Notes: a model not told the origin generated them from the sequence alone. Counted from the first letter of the stretch, positions 32,803 through 41,641 are shown. The stretch is 64,000 nucleotides of DNA from Alcaligenaceae bacterium SAGV5 (GCA_009360345.1 SPDP01000001.1:1612001-1676000), one strand, 5' to 3'. Numbers and translations are program-made.

Positions 32803-32829
32803 GCCGGCCGCGCCGTGAGGCGGGCCGGC
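32803..32829 (-). promoter_or_regulatory. Hairpin between receptor and permease genes
   Basis: GCCGGCC (32803-32809) and GGCCGGC (32823-32829), with further pairing inside, form a GC-rich hairpin with no U-tract. Such hairpins often protect the 3' end of the receptor message so that the binding protein is made in excess of the permease. Confidence 0.5.
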
Positions 32830-32847
32830 GGCAGGCGCGTAAGGGAA

Positions 32848-33975
32848 TTACCTGGCCAACTGGAATTCGCCGTTGCGTATCACGAGGAAAGTAGGTGCCT
32901 TGCGGACGTTGCCGTTCTCGTACTTGGTCACGCCGGTGACACCCTCGTAGGGCGGGCCGCTCGCCAGTTCGTCGCGCACGCTCTGGCCAGTCAGTGGCTT
33001 GCCCGACTGCACGGCCCGGCGAATGGCGGCCACGCCCACGCCGGCCGCGTCATAGGCCAGCGCGGCGAACTGGTCGGGCGTCCGGTTGTACTTGGCGCGG
33101 TAGACATCGACGAAGGCTTTCTTGGACGGATCGCCGGCGAAGAAGATGCTGTGGACGACCACGCCCTCGGCGGCCTTGCCCGCCAGTTCGATGAACTTGG
33201 GCGAGGTCAGCGGCACGCCGCCGCCCACCGGGATGTCGACGCCGGCCTGGCGCAACTGCTGGATGAAGATCGACGCTTCCTGGTAGGGCAGGGCCAGGAA
33301 TACGCCGTCGGGCTTGAGCGACTTGATCTTGCTGACCAGCGGCCGGAAATCCCGGGCGTTGGGCATCACGGCCTCGGTCAGCAGCACCTTGCCGCCGTCT
33401 TTCTCGATGGCGGCCGAGGTGGCCTTGACGGTGAACAGGCCCCAGTCGTCCTGCGAATACGGGATGACGATGCGATTGGCCTTGAGCTGCTTGTGGATGG
33501 TGTCGGCGTTGTACTGGGCCAGCACGTCATCGGTATTGTTCTGCCGGAATTGATAGGGGCTCTGCTTGCTGAAGTCGGGGTGCGACGAGGTCGGGCTGAT
33601 CTGCGCGATCTTCGCTTCGGTGAAGATGGGCGCCGCCGCCAGCGACGCCGTGGTCGACCAGGAGCCGATGGCTAGCACCACGCCGGGCGTGGCCACGATC
33701 TTGCGCGCCACGGTGGCCGCTTCCTGCGGCGAGTTGCGGTCGTCCTCGACCACCAGCCTGACCGGGCGGCCGTTGATGCCGCCGTCGGCGTTGACCTTGT
33801 CCAGATAGAGTTCGACGGCGTTCTTGAAGCTGGCGCCGTATTCGGCGAAATTGCCGGACAAGTGGGTGAACAGCCCGATGGCGATGGGAGGTTCCGCGGC
33901 CAGGACGGGGGCGGACAACAGGCTGGAGACGGCGGTGGCGGCCAGCAGGCGGTGGAAGGGGAGTCGCGTCGGCAC
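32848..33975 (-). CDS. Periplasmic substrate-binding protein, LivK type
   Basis: The 375-aa protein starts at a GTG (33975), giving a signal peptide PTRLPFHRLLAATAVSSLLSAPVLAA. The mature part is a type I periplasmic binding fold: IAIGLFTHLSGNFAEYGASFKNAVELYLDKVNADGGINGRPVRLVVEDDRNSPQEAATVARKIV is the Peripla_BP_6 start, and PDQFAALAYDAAGVGVAAIRRA the end. An upstream in-frame TTG (34017) would add an implausible charged extension. It is the first gene of the importer / redox / oxoprolinase operon and fixes its substrate range, which I cannot read from sequence. Confidence 0.87.
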   Translation of the reverse strand: MPTRLPFHRLLAATAVSSLLSAPVLAAEPPIAIGLFTHLSGNFAEYGASFKNAVELYLDKVNADGGINGRPVRLVVEDDRNSPQEAATVARKIVATPGVVLAIGSWSTTASLAAAPIFTEAKIAQISPTSSHPDFSKQSPYQFRQNNTDDVLAQYNADTIHKQLKANRIVIPYSQDDWGLFTVKATSAAIEKDGGKVLLTEAVMPNARDFRPLVSKIKSLKPDGVFLALPYQEASIFIQQLRQAGVDIPVGGGVPLTSPKFIELAGKAAEGVVVHSIFFAGDPSKKAFVDVYRAKYNRTPDQFAALAYDAAGVGVAAIRRAVQSGKPLTGQSVRDELASGPPYEGVTGVTKYENGNVRKAPTFLVIRNGEFQLAR

Positions 33976-34122
33976 GTTGATTTCTCGGTCGATGATGAAG
34001 GACAAGCGACACCGCAACGTCGGCGTCGGCGGGCTGTGGCTCGACGCAAACGTTATGCTTTCATCGATAAAACATCAACGTATTGTTACTAATAAGCTTA
34101 TGTGAATATCGCGCCTGGCCAC

Positions 34123-34150
34123 CCCGGCCGGCGCGATCCTGCCGGCCGGG
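34123..34150 (-). terminator. Perfect hairpin after the DUF2501 gene
   Basis: CCCGGCCGGC-8 nt-GCCGGCCGGG has 10 perfect pairs and starts directly after the stop codon at 34151. There is no U-tract. It separates the DUF2501 gene from the promoter region of the receptor operon, both on the minus strand. Confidence 0.55.
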
Positions 34151-34606
34151 CTACAGCAGGGACTGCCCGTATTGCAGTACCTGGTCGCAGACCTTTTCGG
34201 TGATCTGCTGCTTGAGCCCGCCGCCGCTGCCCAGTTCCATCTTCTGGCCGCTGTTGCCGCCCAGGATGCCGCTCAGGCCCTCGCGGTAGCCGGGGTCGGA
34301 CTGGGCCTGCTGTTCTCCGCCGAGTTTGCCCAGCAGCTTGTCCTTGACCGACGAGGCGCCGCCGCCCAGGTAATTGTTCTTGGCGCAGTAGGTCAGGATG
34401 CCGGTGATGTTGCCGGTGCCGACGGATCCCAGCGAAGGCATGGACGCGCCGCCCAGGCCTCCCAGCAGCGAGCCGCCGCCCGACGATTGCTGGCTGCCGC
34501 CGCCCAGCGCGCCCTTGACGGAATCCAGGAGCTGGGCCTGGACGGTGGTGGCGCCGAGGAACAGGCCCAGGGCGATGGCGGCGAGACGGGGGACGGTGGT
34601 CGACAT
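34151..34606 (-). CDS. DUF2501 (YjjA-like) exported protein
   Basis: The 151-aa protein has a signal peptide (LAAIALGLFLGATTVQA), a Gly/Ser-rich stretch (GGGSQQSSGGGSLLGGLGG) and the DUF2501 core MPSLGSVGTGNITGILTYCAKNNYLGG, with a second cysteine in ITEKVCDQVLQYGQSLL. The two cysteines could form a disulfide in the periplasm. E. coli YjjA belongs to this family and its function is not known. The ATG has a GGAGAT ribosome site (complement of ATCTCC before the start). Confidence 0.82.
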   Translation of the reverse strand: MSTTVPRLAAIALGLFLGATTVQAQLLDSVKGALGGGSQQSSGGGSLLGGLGGASMPSLGSVGTGNITGILTYCAKNNYLGGGASSVKDKLLGKLGGEQQAQSDPGYREGLSGILGGNSGQKMELGSGGGLKQQITEKVCDQVLQYGQSLL

Positions 34607-34816
34607 GTTTATCTCCTTGACGGCTTGGATGAGTCCGGCGAAGGCCGAGAGGCGATCCGCCGGATGCCGTTCAAGCGTATACCAGGATGATGACGCGGAC
34701 CAGTTGCCTTTGCCGATCCTGACGCGCGGCTGAAATGGCGCATTTCCCGGATCTTTGCCCGTGCTCTACACTCGTGCGGGCCCCCTCCAGCCACCTCCCG
34801 CAACGGATACCGCACC

Positions 34817-36286
34817 GTGTCTCTCGCCGCTTCGCGCACTTCCCGCCCGCTCGTCATTGCCTCGGTGGTTGCGGCCATGTTCATGATCGCCATCGAGGCG
34901 ACCATCGTGGCGACCGCCATGCCGCAGATCGCCGGGGACCTGGGCGGGCTGAAGCTGTACAGCTGGGTGTTCGCCTCGTTCCTGCTGACCCAGACCGCGA
35001 TGACCGTGGTCTTCGGGAAATTGTCCGACATCTACGGCCGCAAGCCGATGATGCTGGCCGGCATCGCCGTGTTCCTGCTGGGATCGGTGCTGGCGGGCTT
35101 CGCGTGGTCCATGCCGTCGATGATCGTGTTCCGGCTTGTCCAGGGCATAGGCGCGGGGGCGATCCAGCCGGTGGGCATGACCATCGTGGCGGACCTGTAT
35201 CCGGTGCGCGAGCGCGGCAAGGTCCAGGGGTATCTGGCCAGCGTGTGGGCGATTTCCGGCGTGCTGGGGCCGATGCTGGGCGCGCTGGTCATCCACCAGT
35301 TCTCGTGGGCGTGGATCTTCTGGATGAACGTGCCGCTGGGCCTGCTGGCCATGGCGGGCTTCGTGTTCTTCCTGCACGAACAGCGCGAGCGGCGGCCGAT
35401 GTCCATCGACGTGACCGGTGCCGCGCTGTTCACGGCCACCGTGGCGGCATTGATGTTCGCCTTGACCGACGCCGGCGACGGCCTGGCAGGCCGGGCGTGG
35501 ATGGCCGCGGGAGCTTTCGTCGTCTGCCTGGTCCTGTTCGTGCTGCAGGAGCGGCGCGCCGAGCATCCCGTCGTGTCCTTCGCGTTGTGGAGCCGGCGGC
35601 CGGTGGCCGCGGCGAATATCGCGATGCTGCTGGGAAGCATGGTCATCATGGGGTTGACGACCTTCCTGCCCATGTATGTGCAGAGCGTGCAACATCGGAC
35701 GCCGGTGGTGGCGGGACTGGCGCTGACCATGATCATGGTGGGCTGGCCGCTGGGTTCCACCGTGGCGGCCAAGGTGTTTCCCCGCTACGGCCTGCGGCCC
35801 ATGATGCTGCTCGGCAGCGTGCTCGTGCCGATCGGCGCCTGTGCGTTCCTGTTGCTGACGCCGGACAACTCGCCGGTGCTGGCGGGCGCGGGCTCGCTCG
35901 TCGTGGGGCTGGGCATGGGTTTCATGGGGGTCTGTTCGCTGGTGCTGATCCAGGAGATCGTGGATGTATCCGACCGCGGCAGCGCGACGGCTTCCAACAT
36001 CTTCGCGCGCAACCTGGGCAGCACATTGGGAGCGGCCGCGCTGGGCGCGGTATTCAATTTCGGGCTGGCCCGGGCCACCGCGGATGCGCCCATTTCCTCG
36101 GAGCAGCTCAAGCACGCGCTGGAGTCCGCCGCTGGCTCGAATCCCGTCATCCAGGCCGCGATGCAGGAGTCCCTGCACATGACGTTCTGGGCGGTGCTGG
36201 CCATCTCGCTGCTGGTCATGGCGGCCACGGTCTGGATGCCCCGGACTTCCGTGGGGCGCTTGAGCCGGTCCGCCGCCAAGATGTAA
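34817..36286 (+). CDS. DHA2-family MFS drug exporter
   Basis: The 489-aa protein starts at GTG and has fourteen hydrophobic segments, as in the EmrB/QacA group. Characteristic parts are MFMIAIEATIVATAMPQIAGDLGG, VVFGKLSDIYGRKPMMLAG (motif A), and RERGKVQGYLASVWAISGVLGPMLGALVIHQFSWAWIFWMNVPLG (motif C and loop). It should use the proton gradient to expel hydrophobic drugs. No regulator or membrane-fusion partner is adjacent. It is divergent from the DUF2501 gene. Confidence 0.87.
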   Translation: MSLAASRTSRPLVIASVVAAMFMIAIEATIVATAMPQIAGDLGGLKLYSWVFASFLLTQTAMTVVFGKLSDIYGRKPMMLAGIAVFLLGSVLAGFAWSMPSMIVFRLVQGIGAGAIQPVGMTIVADLYPVRERGKVQGYLASVWAISGVLGPMLGALVIHQFSWAWIFWMNVPLGLLAMAGFVFFLHEQRERRPMSIDVTGAALFTATVAALMFALTDAGDGLAGRAWMAAGAFVVCLVLFVLQERRAEHPVVSFALWSRRPVAAANIAMLLGSMVIMGLTTFLPMYVQSVQHRTPVVAGLALTMIMVGWPLGSTVAAKVFPRYGLRPMMLLGSVLVPIGACAFLLLTPDNSPVLAGAGSLVVGLGMGFMGVCSLVLIQEIVDVSDRGSATASNIFARNLGSTLGAAALGAVFNFGLARATADAPISSEQLKHALESAAGSNPVIQAAMQESLHMTFWAVLAISLLVMAATVWMPRTSVGRLSRSAAKM

Positions 36287-36316
36287 GCGTCGGCATCGGC
36301 GCGGGGAGCCGGCGTC

Positions 36317-36367
36317 GGCGCCGTGTCGCCGACGCCGCACGGCCGCGAGCCCCGGCGACACGGCGCC
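36317..36367. repeat. 15-bp perfect inverted repeat after the exporter gene
   Basis: GGCGCCGTGTCGCCG (36317-36331) and its exact complement (36353-36367) flank 21 bases. A further small hairpin GGCGCC-TTCG-GGCGC-like follows. It lies 30 bases after the exporter stop and could terminate or stabilise its message. Confidence 0.5.
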
Positions 36368-36520
36368 TTCGGGCGCTTGCGGACCGCGCGCGCGCTCGGG
36401 GCCGGGCACGGATGTTACGGCCTGTGAGGCCGATGGCCCGTTCTCGCATACATACGGCAACCTGGCGCCCCGTCTGTTTTTGGCACGATGGCGGCGTCAG
36501 GAACCCGATTGGAGATTGCC

Positions 36521-36913
36521 GTGAAACGAAGCTATTTTTCCGCCGTGGGCGCTGGCCTGATCGTGATGGCGTCGGCCGCGATGGCGCAGGCGCCGCAAGG
36601 CGCGCCCGAGCCCGGCCCCGCGCAGGGCGTGACGCCCGCGCAGCCCCGGCCCGCGTCCAGCGTGTCGGACGACCAACTGCGCAAGTTCGTGAGCGCCGCG
36701 CAGAAGGTGGCCATGATTTCCCAGGAGTACACGCCGCGGCTCAACGCCGCGACGGACGCCGCGTCGCAGCAGCAGGTGCACAAGGAGGCCGATGGCAAGA
36801 TGGTCGACGCCGTGCACCGCGAAGGCCTCACGGTGGACGAGTTCAACGGCATCGGCCAGGCCGTCGAACAGAATCCCGGCCTGGCCCAGCGCGCGCGCGA
36901 CATGGCCAAGTAG
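36521..36913 (+). CDS. DUF4168 exported protein
   Basis: I chose a GTG start at 36521 with GGAG eight bases upstream. The 130 residues begin with a signal peptide (VKRSYFSAVGAGLIVMASAAMA), then a Pro/Ala/Gly linker, then the DUF4168 core SDDQLRKFVSAAQKVAMISQEYTPRLNAATD...MVDAVHREGLTVDEFNGIGQAVEQNP. The fold is probably helical and periplasmic; no function is established for the family. It is monocistronic and convergent with wrbA across a strong hairpin. Confidence 0.8.
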   Translation: MKRSYFSAVGAGLIVMASAAMAQAPQGAPEPGPAQGVTPAQPRPASSVSDDQLRKFVSAAQKVAMISQEYTPRLNAATDAASQQQVHKEADGKMVDAVHREGLTVDEFNGIGQAVEQNPGLAQRARDMAK

Positions 36914-36915
36914 GG

Positions 36916-36939
36916 CATCGCGGGCCGGCGCCCGCGATG
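36916..36939. terminator. Bidirectional terminator-like hairpin
   Basis: CATCGCGGGC-CGGC-GCCCGCGATG has 10 perfect pairs and a 4-nt loop, placed three bases after the DUF4168 stop and 11 bases before the end of wrbA. It probably serves both convergent genes. Confidence 0.65.
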
Positions 36940-36950
36940 TGTCAATGCAG

Positions 36951-37550
36951 TCAGCCGAACAGCTTGTTGGCGGTGCGCGCCACCAGCTCGCCCTGGAAGC
37001 GCGCGCCCGCGAGATCGGCCGCCGAGGGTTGGCGGGAGCCGTCGCCGCCGGCGATGGTGGTCGCGCCGTAGGGCGCGCCGCCCACGATCTCGGTCAGGGT
37101 CATCTGGCCCTGGTAGCTGTACGGCAGGCCCACCACCACCATGCCGAAGTGCAGCAGGTTGGTGATGATGGAGAACAGCGTGGTCTCCTGGCCGCCGTGC
37201 TGGGTGGCGGTGGAGGCGAACGCGGCCCCGACCTTGCCGTTCAGGGCCCCTCGCGCCCACAGGCCGCCGGTCTGGTCGAGGAAGGCGGCCATCTGCGAGG
37301 ACATGCGCCCGTAGCGCGTGCCGGTGCCGACGATGATGGCATCGTAGTGTTCAAGATCGGCCACGGTGGCCACGGGAGCGGCCTGGTCCAGCTTGAAGTG
37401 GGCATTCTTCGCAACCTCGGCCGGCACGGTTTCCGGCACGCGCTTGATGTCCACCTGGGCGCCGGCGCCGCGCGCCCCCTCGGCGACGGCTTCGGCCATT
37501 TTTTCGATATGGCCGTATGACGAGTAATAGAGAACCAGGACTTTGCTCAT
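36951..37550 (-). CDS. wrbA: NAD(P)H:quinone oxidoreductase WrbA
   Basis: The 199-aa flavodoxin-fold protein binds FMN and reduces quinones by two electrons in the cytoplasm. It has [53 protein letters not shown] and [35 protein letters not shown], matching WrbA over its full length. It lies 19 bases after the cytochrome c gene and may be the last gene of the dehydrogenase operon, though such genes also stand alone. Confidence 0.92.
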   Translation of the reverse strand: MSKVLVLYYSSYGHIEKMAEAVAEGARGAGAQVDIKRVPETVPAEVAKNAHFKLDQAAPVATVADLEHYDAIIVGTGTRYGRMSSQMAAFLDQTGGLWARGALNGKVGAAFASTATQHGGQETTLFSIITNLLHFGMVVVGLPYSYQGQMTLTEIVGGAPYGATTIAGGDGSRQPSAADLAGARFQGELVARTANKLFG

Positions 37551-37569
37551 GGAACCTCCTTGAGGCGCG

Positions 37570-37935
37570 CTACTTGAGCGATTTCAGGTATTCGATCAGG
37601 TCCGCGCGCTGTTTGGGGTCGGCCACGCCCGAGAACGGCATCACGTTGCCGGGCATGGCCGCCTGCGGGTTGGCGAGATAGGCGTCGAGCGTCTTGTCGT
37701 CCCATACGGTAGTCGAGCTTTTCATCGCGCGCGAGTAGCGGAATCCCGCGAAGGACCCGGCCTTGCGGCCGATCACGCCCTTCAGGCTGGGGCCCGCGCC
37801 GTTGGTGCCATCGACGGAGTGACAGGCCGCGCATTGGGCGAAGGCGGCCTTGCCCGCGTTGAGGTCCTGGCCGAGCGCGGGGAACGCGGCGGCGCCCAGC
37901 GCGAGGGCGCAGGCGGCGAGAGGTCTGAACGTCAT
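37570..37935 (-). CDS. Monohaem class I cytochrome c
   Basis: The 121-aa protein has a signal peptide ([17 protein letters not shown]), the haem site CAACH (Cys35, Cys38, His39) followed by [13 protein letters not shown], and an axial methionine in [28 protein letters not shown]. It resembles cytochrome c2/c-550 and should carry electrons in the periplasm. The gene follows the GMC dehydrogenase by 71 bases, so it probably accepts electrons from that enzyme in place of the three-haem subunit found in classical gluconate dehydrogenases. Confidence 0.88.
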   Translation of the reverse strand: MTFRPLAACALALGAAAFPALGQDLNAGKAAFAQCAACHSVDGTNGAGPSLKGVIGRKAGSFAGFRYSRAMKSSTTVWDDKTLDAYLANPQAAMPGNVMPFSGVADPKQRADLIEYLKSLK

Positions 37936-38006
37936 GATGATTTTTCCTGGCTTGGGCGGCCCGTCCGGGCGGGCCGCGGTTTCGGGAGTGTCGGGGAGGC
38001 GATGGG

Positions 38007-39767
38007 TCAGGACAGCATGCCGGGCCTGGCGACGTAGCGCACGAGGTCGTCTCCCAGCCTGAGGGCCAGCGCTGCCAGTGGGCCCGTCGGGTTGTAGCCC
38101 GAATTGTGCGGATAGACCGAGGCGCCCACGACGAACAGGTTCTGCGCATCCCAATGCTGCAGGCGGGGAGAAACCACGCTGGTCTTGGGATCGGTGCCCA
38201 TGACGGTGCCGCCGGTGACGTGCGTGCTCTGGTATTGGCGGGTGTCGAAGGGCGACTTGCGCGCGACGGCGGGGCCCACGATGTCGGCGCCGGCGGCCTT
38301 GGCCATGTCCTCCATCTTGCGGGTGACCCAATCGGACATCTTCAGTTCGTTGTCGCGGAAGTCGAAGGTCATGCGCAGCAGCGGCTGCCCGTAGGCGTCG
38401 GTATAGGCCGGATCCAGGCTCAGGTAGTTGTCGCGATGCGGATAGCAACTGCCCTGGATACCCATCGCCATGGAGTGGGCGTACCAGTCGGCGTTCGCCT
38501 TCTTCCAGGCGGTGCCCCATTGCGGCGTGCCCGGCGGCAGGCGGCGGCTGTTGATCGGGCGGCCGCCGAACTGGCTCGCGCCGATTCCGCCTCCGCCGAG
38601 GAAGCCGAGTCCGGCGTGATCGAAGTTGTCGTTGTTGAAATCGTCCATCACCATCTGCGTGCTGCCGGTGGCCAGATAGGGATTGAACCAGCGGTCCTTG
38701 AAGAACAGGTTGACGCCCGAGTTGGTCTGATAACAGAAGTTCTTGCCAACCACGCCGCTGTTGGACACCGGGTCGTAGGGCTTGCCGATCTTGCTGGTCA
38801 GGAGCAGCTTGGTGTTGGTCATCGTGAATGCCGCCAGCACGACCACGTCGGCGGGCTGCTCGTATTCCTGGCCGGTCATCAGGTCCAGGTAGCGCACCCC
38901 CGTGGCCCGTTTGGCGCGGCTGTCGTAGTTCACGCCCAGCACGTGGGTGTGGAGCCGGATCTCGAAGCCCTTGCGTTCCCGCAGCATGGGGTAGAGCAGC
39001 ACTTCGGGCGAACCCTTGGCCTTGGCCTCGCAGATGAAGCGTTCACAGTGGCCGCAGTATTGGCACTGGCCGAGTTTCTGGCCGTCGGGGTTGGTGTAGG
39101 GGCCGGAGGAATTCGCGGCCGGCGTGGGGAAGGGGTGGTAGCCCAGGCGCGTGGCCAACTCCTTGAACACCACGCCGGCTTCCGTGCTTTCCAGCGGTTT
39201 CTGGGGGTATTCGCCGCGGCGGGGCGCCTCGAAGGGATTGCCTCCCGCCTGGACCTGCCCGTCGATGTTGCCCGCCTTGCCCGACAGGCCGAACAGGCGC
39301 TCGAACAGGTCGTGATAGGGCTCCAGTTCCTTGTAGGTGACTCCCCAGTCCTGCAGGGGCATGTCGGCGGGTATGGCCTTCGCGCCGTAGCGCTGCACGT
39401 GATGGCTGCGCAGCATGGGATCGTATTCGGCCCAGCGCCAGGTGTGCCCGTTCCAGTGGTTGGCGGCCCCGCCCATGCCCTCGCCGGGCAGGAAGGCCTC
39501 CATCCAGCGTACCGGCAGCGCGACGTCCTTGCTGTGATAGCGCAGCGAATAGGTCTGCACCGACCAGTCCTGCACCAGGCCCTGGCGTACGTCCCAGCGC
39601 AGCTCGTCGCGCTGGGTGGGAAGCTTGGCCTCCGCGCCGTCGGTATGGTCGCCGCCGCGTTCCAGCACGACGACCTCCACGCCTTTGTCGGTCAACTGGC
39701 GCGCGATCAGCCCGGCAGTCAGCCCGCCGCCGACGATGACGACGGTGCGCTTGTTCAGTGTCTTCAT
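38007..39767 (-). CDS. GMC oxidoreductase, gluconate 2-dehydrogenase-like large subunit
   Basis: The 586-aa flavoprotein has VVIVGGGLTAGLIARQL (FAD) at residues 9-25, GEGMGGAANHWNGHTWRWAEYDP, a cysteine-bearing stretch QCQYCGHCERFICEAKAKGSPEV, and near the end STHVTGGTVMGTDPKTSVV and NLFVVGASVYPHNSGYNPTGPLAALALRLGD with the active-site His and Asn. These match membrane-associated sugar/sugar-acid dehydrogenases. It has no signal peptide and is expected to be co-exported with the Tat subunit encoded ten bases upstream. The natural substrate is not readable. Confidence 0.85.
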   Translation of the reverse strand: MKTLNKRTVVIVGGGLTAGLIARQLTDKGVEVVVLERGGDHTDGAEAKLPTQRDELRWDVRQGLVQDWSVQTYSLRYHSKDVALPVRWMEAFLPGEGMGGAANHWNGHTWRWAEYDPMLRSHHVQRYGAKAIPADMPLQDWGVTYKELEPYHDLFERLFGLSGKAGNIDGQVQAGGNPFEAPRRGEYPQKPLESTEAGVVFKELATRLGYHPFPTPAANSSGPYTNPDGQKLGQCQYCGHCERFICEAKAKGSPEVLLYPMLRERKGFEIRLHTHVLGVNYDSRAKRATGVRYLDLMTGQEYEQPADVVVLAAFTMTNTKLLLTSKIGKPYDPVSNSGVVGKNFCYQTNSGVNLFFKDRWFNPYLATGSTQMVMDDFNNDNFDHAGLGFLGGGGIGASQFGGRPINSRRLPPGTPQWGTAWKKANADWYAHSMAMGIQGSCYPHRDNYLSLDPAYTDAYGQPLLRMTFDFRDNELKMSDWVTRKMEDMAKAAGADIVGPAVARKSPFDTRQYQSTHVTGGTVMGTDPKTSVVSPRLQHWDAQNLFVVGASVYPHNSGYNPTGPLAALALRLGDDLVRYVARPGMLS

Positions 39768-39777
39768 GGTGGGCCTC

Positions 39778-40563
39778 TCAGCTGAAGTCGGCGATGGACT
39801 TGGGATCCTTGGCTCCCGGGAACGGCTTGCCACGGAACTCGACCATGTCGATCGTGTGCGTGGCGGGCAGGCCGGGGTAGCCGATCATGCGCCAGAAGAC
39901 CTTGTCGTAATTGCCGCCGTAGATGGGATCGGCGAAACAGGCCTGGGTGAAGAGGGGGTAGACGATGCCGTTGAACCAGTACGCCAGGTCGAGTTCGCCC
40001 TGCTTGACCTTGCCCGCTCCGAGATCCTTCAGGAAGGCGTCGGCCTCCGTCGGCGTGAACTGGTCGAAGGTCTTGTTCGAACGTGCCTTGGCCGCTTCGT
40101 TGGCGGCCGCGACGCCTGCCTTGAAGTGCTGCTCGGGCGTGAGCGGAAGCTGCGGTCCCTGTTGGGGCAGGCCTTCCGCGAAGGGCGCGCGCATATAGCG
40201 TTTGTAGCCCTTGCCATAGGCGCCGGCGAGCTGGCGGTCGATGTAGATCGCCAGGCCGCAGTCCACGCCGTTGGGCGTGTATTCGTCGGCCGGGCACATG
40301 GTGTTGACCAGTGTCTCGACGAAGGCGGCTTCGTCCGGGCTGAACGAGTTGTAGCCGTAGACGTCGTTGACCTTGGGGCCGGGAGGAGGCGCCGCCGCGG
40401 GGGCCGTCTGCGCCTGGGCCGCGCCGGCCAGGGCGCCGGCCGCGGCGCCCGCCGCCAGTCCGGGCGCGAAGGGAAGGGACCCGGATACGGTGGCGACCTG
40501 CTGGAGGAAGCGTCGCCGGTTGTTGACTTCGCCGGTATCGTCAGCGTGCGTGGAATCACCCAT
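39778..40563 (-). CDS. Gluconate 2-dehydrogenase subunit 3-like protein with Tat signal
   Basis: The 261-aa protein carries a twin-arginine signal (NNRRRFLQQVATVSG, then an Ala-rich hydrophobic part). It then shows YGYNSFSPDEAAFVETLVNTMCPADEYTPNGVDCGLAIYIDRQL and the end FADPIYGGNYDKVFWRMIGYPG, typical of subunit 3 of FAD-linked gluconate/sugar dehydrogenases. The ATG has AGGAG seven bases upstream. It acts as chaperone and Tat carrier for the folded flavoprotein, and as the first gene of the operon it sets the ratio. Confidence 0.87.
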   Translation of the reverse strand: MGDSTHADDTGEVNNRRRFLQQVATVSGSLPFAPGLAAGAAAGALAGAAQAQTAPAAAPPPGPKVNDVYGYNSFSPDEAAFVETLVNTMCPADEYTPNGVDCGLAIYIDRQLAGAYGKGYKRYMRAPFAEGLPQQGPQLPLTPEQHFKAGVAAANEAAKARSNKTFDQFTPTEADAFLKDLGAGKVKQGELDLAYWFNGIVYPLFTQACFADPIYGGNYDKVFWRMIGYPGLPATHTIDMVEFRGKPFPGAKDPKSIADFS

Positions 40564-40647
40564 GTTCAGCTCCTTGTAGGGTAGAACGCGTACTGTATGA
40601 ACCCACGATACGTATAAGCAGCGACGCTTGTTGGATCGGATACTAGG

Positions 40648-40671
40648 CCTTCGCCCAGTCTTGGGCAAGCA
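40648..40671 (-). terminator. Imperfect hairpin after the M23 peptidase gene
   Basis: GCCCA (40653-40657) pairs with TGGGC (40662-40666) within a longer imperfect GCTTGCCCA...TGGGCGAAGGC stem. It lies between the M23 gene and the dehydrogenase operon, all on the minus strand. No U-tract is present. Confidence 0.35.
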
Positions 40672-40722
40672 AGCGCGACGAGGCCCGCGGCGAGAAATGT
40701 GTAATGAAGTGTTGCTCCGCCC

Positions 40723-41595
40723 TCAGGGCTTGAAGGCGCCGATGAAGATGGCGGGATCCACTCGCGCGTCGTTCAGGCTGACGTTCCAGTGCAGGTGGGG
40801 GCCGGTGGCGCGGCCGGTCGATCCGACCCGTCCGACTTCCTCGCCCCGCGCCACGTCCTGGCCCACGCGCACGCCTGTCTCGGACAGATGGCAGAACATG
40901 CTGATGAAGCCCTGCCCATGGTCGACGAACACGGTCTTGCCGTTGAAGAAATAGTCGCCCACCAGGACCACGCGCCCCGCGGCGGGCGCCTTGACCGGCG
41001 TGCCGGCGGGCACGGCGAAGTCCAGGCCGGAATGAGGGTTGCGCGGTTCGCCGTTGAAGAAACGCTGCAATCCGAAGGGACTGGACAGCCGGCCGCCGGC
41101 AACGGGGCGGTCCAGCATGACGTTGCTGGGGCCCTGCGGTCTGAAGGCACGGTAGGCGGCCAGTTGTTCGGCGGTTTCCTTCTCGATGCGCGCGAGATCG
41201 GCCGGATCCGGGTTGACCTGGCGCTTGTTCTTGAGCTTGATGTGCTGGGCGACGTAGGTCTTGGTCCCTACCTGGAAATCCAGCGTGCGCGTTCCCGCTT
41301 CCTCCCGCACCGCCAGCCGTTGCGTGCCGGGTTTGGTGCCCAGCGGGATGCCGACGACGGCGATCCACTGTCCGCTGTCGTCGCGCAGCACCATCGTCCG
41401 ACGGTCGAGATAGGTCGCCACGGGGGCGGCGGGACTATCGCCCAGCGCGATGACGGCCACGCCGCCGGGCACGGGTTTGTTCAGCAGGCGGGTGATGAAG
41501 CTCTCGGCATGGACGGGAGCGGCGGCGCACAGGGCGGCCGCCCATAGCAGGCTGCGGGCAAGGATGGCAGGCATGGCGGGTACGGGGAAGGACAT
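40723..41595 (-). CDS. M23-family cell-wall endopeptidase
   Basis: The 290-aa exported protein has a signal peptide (LLWAAALCAAAPVHA) and an N-terminal beta-rich region (VPGGVAVIALGDSPAAPVATYLDRRTM). The LytM/M23 domain follows: PFGLQRFFNGEPRNPHSGLDFAVPAGTPVKAPAAGRVVLVGDYFFNGKTVFVDHGQGFISMFCHL, with zinc ligands in HSGLD and HLHW (GPHLHWNVSLN). All M23 ligands are present, so it should cut peptidoglycan cross-links in the periplasm. It is a single gene. Confidence 0.88.
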   Translation of the reverse strand: MSFPVPAMPAILARSLLWAAALCAAAPVHAESFITRLLNKPVPGGVAVIALGDSPAAPVATYLDRRTMVLRDDSGQWIAVVGIPLGTKPGTQRLAVREEAGTRTLDFQVGTKTYVAQHIKLKNKRQVNPDPADLARIEKETAEQLAAYRAFRPQGPSNVMLDRPVAGGRLSSPFGLQRFFNGEPRNPHSGLDFAVPAGTPVKAPAAGRVVLVGDYFFNGKTVFVDHGQGFISMFCHLSETGVRVGQDVARGEEVGRVGSTGRATGPHLHWNVSLNDARVDPAIFIGAFKP

Positions 41596-41641
41596 CGCCC
41601 CAAGCGTACAGGCTCCCGCCGCTGTCCCGCAAACGCGCCCG

